NCBI RefSeq assembly: GCF_022771645.1
Contig: NZ_JALFCU010000024.1
Span: forward strand, 1 to 30,794
Reading direction: 5' to 3'
DNA from: Selenomonas sp.
GTDB taxonomy: Bacteria > Bacillota > Negativicutes > Selenomonadales > Selenomonadaceae
Length of the DNA: 30,794 nucleotides
Shown: positions 28,801 through 30,794 of the stretch, piece after piece
Position numbering within the stretch: position 1 is the first letter of the stretch
Layout: each line of letters opens with the position of its first letter
Notes under the pieces: model-generated
Told to the model about the DNA's origin: nothing
What the model saw: the letters and a program-made list of their open reading frames with translations, nothing else
Databases searched by the model: none
Program-made: the position numbers and the translations under genes

Positions 28801-29092
28801 CCGGCAGCCTCTCCCCTTGGGAGAGGACAGGCGCGGAACGAAGTGCAGCGCCAGGAGCGGGTCGCTTGTACGGCTTTACAATTCGCATGACGTAACATAT
28901 CGCCGGTGCGCGCACGTCCTCCAAGCATGACGTTCGAGCGCGCACCCGCGCAACATAGGACATGCAAACTCTTCTGTCCTACAGGGGACCCTCAGCCGCA
29001 AGCGGCATAAGCGACCACATCGGCGCTAAAGCGCCGTGTGTCTGCTTATCCACCGCTTCGCGGTCCCCCTTCCCCTGAGGGGAAGGCTTTGC
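28801..29092. repeat. Composite palindromic repeat between marR and hlyD
   Basis: Several family modules lie in series: hairpin CCTCTCCC-TT-GGGAGAGG near 28808; the inverse of the 20758-20859 blocks (28827-28922); GGCGCTAAAGCGCCGTG with GTCTGCTT (29023-29048, shared with 21857-21882); and CCACCGCTTCGCGGTCC (29051-29067, shared with folA). It ends in hairpin CTTCCCC-TGA-GGGGAAG. No gene is seen in 28745-29096. Confidence 0.78.
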
Positions 29093-29096
29093 TACT

Positions 29097-29582
29097 TTAC
29101 TCTCCCGCCAATTTCCGCAACAACCGAATGAGTTCTTCTTGTTCCTCTTGCGTCAACTTCTCCATCAATTTCGTGACGCGCAGGTAATGCGGCGGCAGCA
29201 CTTCCGCCATGAACGCGCGTCCTTTCGCTGTCAGCCGCACGCGCTTGCCGCGGCGGTCCTCCGCGTCCTCCTCGATCACGACGTCGCCGGATTTTTCCAA
29301 CCGTTGCAGCATCGTGCTGATCGTCGCCCGCGCCACGCCGACGCGCGCAGCAAGTTGCGACGGCGCGATACCCTCCGGATGCTGGTGCAGCACGATGAGC
29401 ACGCAGAACTTTCCCTCTGACAGATGATAGTCGCGTTGCAGCACATCGAGGATCTGCTCCGCGACCTGCTCGCCTGCCTGCCGGATCTCCAGCATCGCCA
29501 CGACCGACGCCGGATCAATCTCGGGAACGATTTTTTTGTGCTCCTCAAGCTCCCTGAGCGTCGGCATACTCTCCCGTCGCAT
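29097..29582 (-). CDS. MarR-family transcription regulator
   Basis: This 161-residue protein has the MarR winged helix: recognition region PSQLAARVGVARATISTMLQ followed by RLEKSGDVV and the wing with DAEDRRGKRVRLTAKGRAFM. Flanking helices form the dimer domain. It probably represses itself and the downstream hlyD-permease-uspA operon, releasing when a phenolic or lipophilic compound binds. The ATG at 29582 has AAAGGAG six bases upstream. Its promoter carries a perfect dyad. The hlyD gene lies about 350 bp further along on the same strand, separated by repeats. Confidence 0.92.
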   Translation of the reverse strand: MRRESMPTLRELEEHKKIVPEIDPASVVAMLEIRQAGEQVAEQILDVLQRDYHLSEGKFCVLIVLHQHPEGIAPSQLAARVGVARATISTMLQRLEKSGDVVIEEDAEDRRGKRVRLTAKGRAFMAEVLPPHYLRVTKLMEKLTQEEQEELIRLLRKLAGE

Positions 29583-29604
29583 CGCATGCTCCTTTCATGT
29601 ATGA

Positions 29605-29656
29605 AGTTAGTAAGCTAACTATTTGGTAGTATAAAGCGCTCCGCCCATCTTGTCAA
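29605..29656 (-). promoter_or_regulatory. marR promoter and operator
   Basis: On the minus strand TTGACA (29651-29656) and TATACT (29628-29633) are separated by 17 bp. Seven bases past the -10 lies the perfect dyad AGTTAG-CTTA-CTAACT (29605-29620), which would overlap the start of transcription. This is a classic position for MarR autorepression. Confidence 0.85.
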
Positions 29657-29672
29657 GCGCAAAATGTGCATC

Positions 29673-29698
29673 AAAAAAGCCCAGGCCAATGCCTGAGC
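29673..29698 (-). terminator. Terminator of the tRNA operon
   Basis: On the minus strand GCTCAGGC-ATTG-GCCTGGGC forms an eight-pair stem with one wobble, followed by TTTTTT. It lies 12 bp past the last tRNA and 17 bp before the marR -35. Confidence 0.85.
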
Positions 29699-29709
29699 TA
29701 AATGCCAAA

Positions 29710-29796
29710 TGGTGCGGTTGATGGGACTTGAACCCATATGAACTTTCGTTCACTACCCCCTCAAAGTAGCGCGTCTGCCAATTCCGCCACAACCGC
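29710..29796 (-). tRNA. tRNA-Leu (GAG), copy 2
   Basis: This 87-base class II tRNA has encoded CCA. The acceptor is GCGGTTG, and the anticodon loop TTGAGGG gives GAG. The variable arm is GTGAACG-AAAG-TTCAT. It is nearly identical to the copy just upstream. Confidence 0.95.
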
Positions 29797-29803
29797 GAGA
29801 GTA

Positions 29804-29890
29804 TGGTGCGGTCGATGGGACTTGAACCCATATGAGCTTTCGCTCACTACCCCCTCAAAGTAGCGCGTCTGCCAATTCCGCCACGACCGC
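29804..29890 (-). tRNA. tRNA-Leu (GAG), copy 1
   Basis: This 87-base class II tRNA has encoded CCA. The acceptor is GCGGTCG and the anticodon loop is TTGAGGG. It differs from copy 2 only by compensating changes in the acceptor and variable arm. The two genes are seven bases apart. Confidence 0.95.
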
Positions 29891-29921
29891 GGTATATCAA
29901 GTTGTAAGTGATGATCAAAGT

Positions 29922-30008
29922 TGGTGCGGTCGAGAGGACTTGAACCTCCATGATATTGCTATCACTAGCGCCTGAAGCTAGCGCGTCTGCCAATTTCGCC
30001 ACGACCGC
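29922..30008 (-). tRNA. tRNA-Leu (CAG)
   Basis: This 87-base class II tRNA has encoded CCA. The acceptor is GCGGTCG. The anticodon stem CTAGC/GCTAG with loop TTCAGGC gives CAG. Confidence 0.95.
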
Positions 30009-30049
30009 GAATAAAGAGATTATACCATAAAAGAGTGTATCATGCAAGG

Positions 30050-30138
30050 TGGTGCCGAGGACCGGAATCGAACCGGTACGGTAGTCTCCTACCGACGGAT
30101 TTTAAGTCCGTTGCGTCTGCCAGTTCCGCCACCCCGGC
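30050..30138 (-). tRNA. tRNA-Leu (TAA)
   Basis: This 89-base class II tRNA has encoded CCA. The acceptor is GCCGGGG. The anticodon stem ACGGA/TCCGT with loop CTTAAAA gives TAA. It has a long variable arm. Confidence 0.95.
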
Positions 30139-30147
30139 ATTGCGATT

Positions 30148-30221
30148 TGGAGCGGGTGATGGGAATCGAACCCACGTGACCAGCTTGGAAGGCTGGGGCT
30201 CTACCATTGAGCTACACCCGC
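30148..30221 (-). tRNA. tRNA-Gly (TCC)
   Basis: This is a 74-base tRNA with encoded CCA. The acceptor is GCGGGTG/CACCCGC. The anticodon loop CTTCCAA gives TCC. Confidence 0.95.
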
Positions 30222-30234
30222 AATGTCCCGAAAA

Positions 30235-30310
30235 TGGAGCTGACAATAGGAATCGAACCTACAACCTGCTGATTACAAGTCAGCTGCTCTGCCAATTGAG
30301 CTCTGTCAGC
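30235..30310 (-). tRNA. tRNA-Thr (TGT)
   Basis: This is a 76-base tRNA with encoded CCA. The acceptor is GCTGACA/TGTCAGC. The anticodon loop CTTGTAA gives TGT. Confidence 0.95.
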
Positions 30311-30316
30311 ATAAAA

Positions 30317-30392
30317 TGGTGCCTCAGAGCGGAATCGAACCACTGACACGGGGATTTTCAGTCCCCTGCTCTACCGACTGAGCTACCGAGGC
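30317..30392 (-). tRNA. tRNA-Phe (GAA)
   Basis: This is a 76-base tRNA with encoded CCA. The anticodon stem GGGGA/TCCCC with loop CTGAAAA gives GAA. Confidence 0.95.
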
Positions 30393-30430
30393 TTCAAAAC
30401 GGCGAGTAAAACTCGCCGAAATAAACAAAA

Positions 30431-30507
30431 TGGCGACCCGAATGGGACTTGAACCCATGACCTCCGCCGTGACAGGGCGGCATTCTAACCAACTAAACTA
30501 CCGGGCC
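30431..30507 (-). tRNA. tRNA-Asp (GTC)
   Basis: This is a 77-base tRNA with encoded CCA and discriminator G. The anticodon stem CCGCC/GGCGG with loop CTGTCAC gives GTC. Confidence 0.95.
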
Positions 30508-30516
30508 ATAAAAAAA

Positions 30517-30592
<76 letters not shown>

Positions 30593-30657
30593 ACTAGAAT
30601 GTCCAGCATGGCGTTTTCTTCTGTATAGTTTTGAGAGAACAGAAGTTCTTTCACATA
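30593..30657. other. Short spacer between the tRNA operon and the 5S rRNA
   Basis: The text around 30620-30650 (TTCTGTATAGTTTTGAGAGAA) resembles the spacer that usually lies between 23S and 5S genes in Firmicutes, but no 23S precedes it. I see no convincing promoter for either the minus-strand tRNAs or the 5S. Confidence 0.4.
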
Positions 30658-30774
30658 TCCGGTGATGATGCCTGGATGGTTCCACCTGTTCCCATACCGA
30701 ACACAGTAGTTAAGCATCCAGAGGCCGAAAGTACTTGCCTGGTGACGGGCTGGGAGGATAGGAAGTTGCCGGTT
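30658..30774 (+). rRNA. rrf: 5S ribosomal RNA
   Basis: The conserved 5S core is read on the plus strand: GGTTCCACCTGTTCCCAT, CCGAACACAGTAGTTAAGC, GAGGCCGAAAGTACTTG and CTGGGAGGATAGGAAGTTGC. The terminal helix pairs CCGG at the 5' end with CCGG at 30769-30772. End positions are good to within a few bases. It points away from the neighbouring tRNAs and has no 23S gene beside it in this window. Confidence 0.93.
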
Positions 30775-30794
30775 GAGTTATGCGCACTCACGTT

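Noticed and set aside
8811..29092. A CRISPR array among the repeated palindromes
   Set aside because: The blocks are not evenly spaced, occur on both strands in different orders, and have no unique spacers or cas genes.

Overview
The window looks like a draft-assembly contig, or most of one, from a Gram-negative-walled Firmicute of the class Negativicutes, most likely Selenomonas or a close relative. This assignment is inference. It rests on GC-rich coding sequence, Firmicute-style Shine-Dalgarno sites, Firmicute accessory families (DUF4869, HigBA, DinJ-YafQ) and a Firmicute-type 5S rRNA. The left edge lies inside an insertion sequence and the right edge just after a 5S rRNA gene. Both are repeats that commonly break assemblies.

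Left accessory region (1-6700). An ISL3-like element ends at about 140 and interrupts a serine-recombinase remnant that is itself joined in frame to a piece of a phage ERF-type annealing protein. Next come six small exported proteins of unknown function (1006-3758) with a terminator. An imperfect 43-45 bp direct repeat flanks this set. It is followed by an Rpn-type nuclease fragment, a DinJ-YafQ toxin-antitoxin pair, a DUF4869 protein with a small P-loop ATPase, and a HigB-HigA pair.

Middle region (6684-20114). This holds a YdcF-MATE gene pair, a cupin, a Fur/PerR regulator, a Crp/Fnr regulator, tRNA-Val, a glycosyltransferase with an unknown partner, and a PHP phosphoesterase. It ends with a two-gene helicase-nuclease operon. 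The first protein is an AddA-like UvrD-family helicase with an N-terminal PD-(D/E)XK nuclease domain. The second is an AddB-like protein that keeps the four-cysteine iron-sulfur staple but seems to have lost its nuclease acid.

Right region (20198-30794). It contains a HAD-like phosphatase, ung, and a folate operon (folE, folP, folB, folK-folA). Two events stand out in that operon. A 28-bp tandem duplication shifts the end of folE and joins it in frame to folP. A member of a local palindromic repeat family sits in frame inside the dihydrofolate reductase domain. Next are a small conserved gene, a MarR-controlled HlyD/ABC-2 permease/UspA operon without an ATPase gene, nine tRNAs on the minus strand and a 5S rRNA pointing the other way.

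A family of GC-rich palindromic repeats occurs at five loci (about 8811, 20758, 21640, 22199 and 28801). Several promoters with good -35/-10 boxes and dyad operators can be read directly for the toxin-antitoxin pairs, fur, fol and marR.
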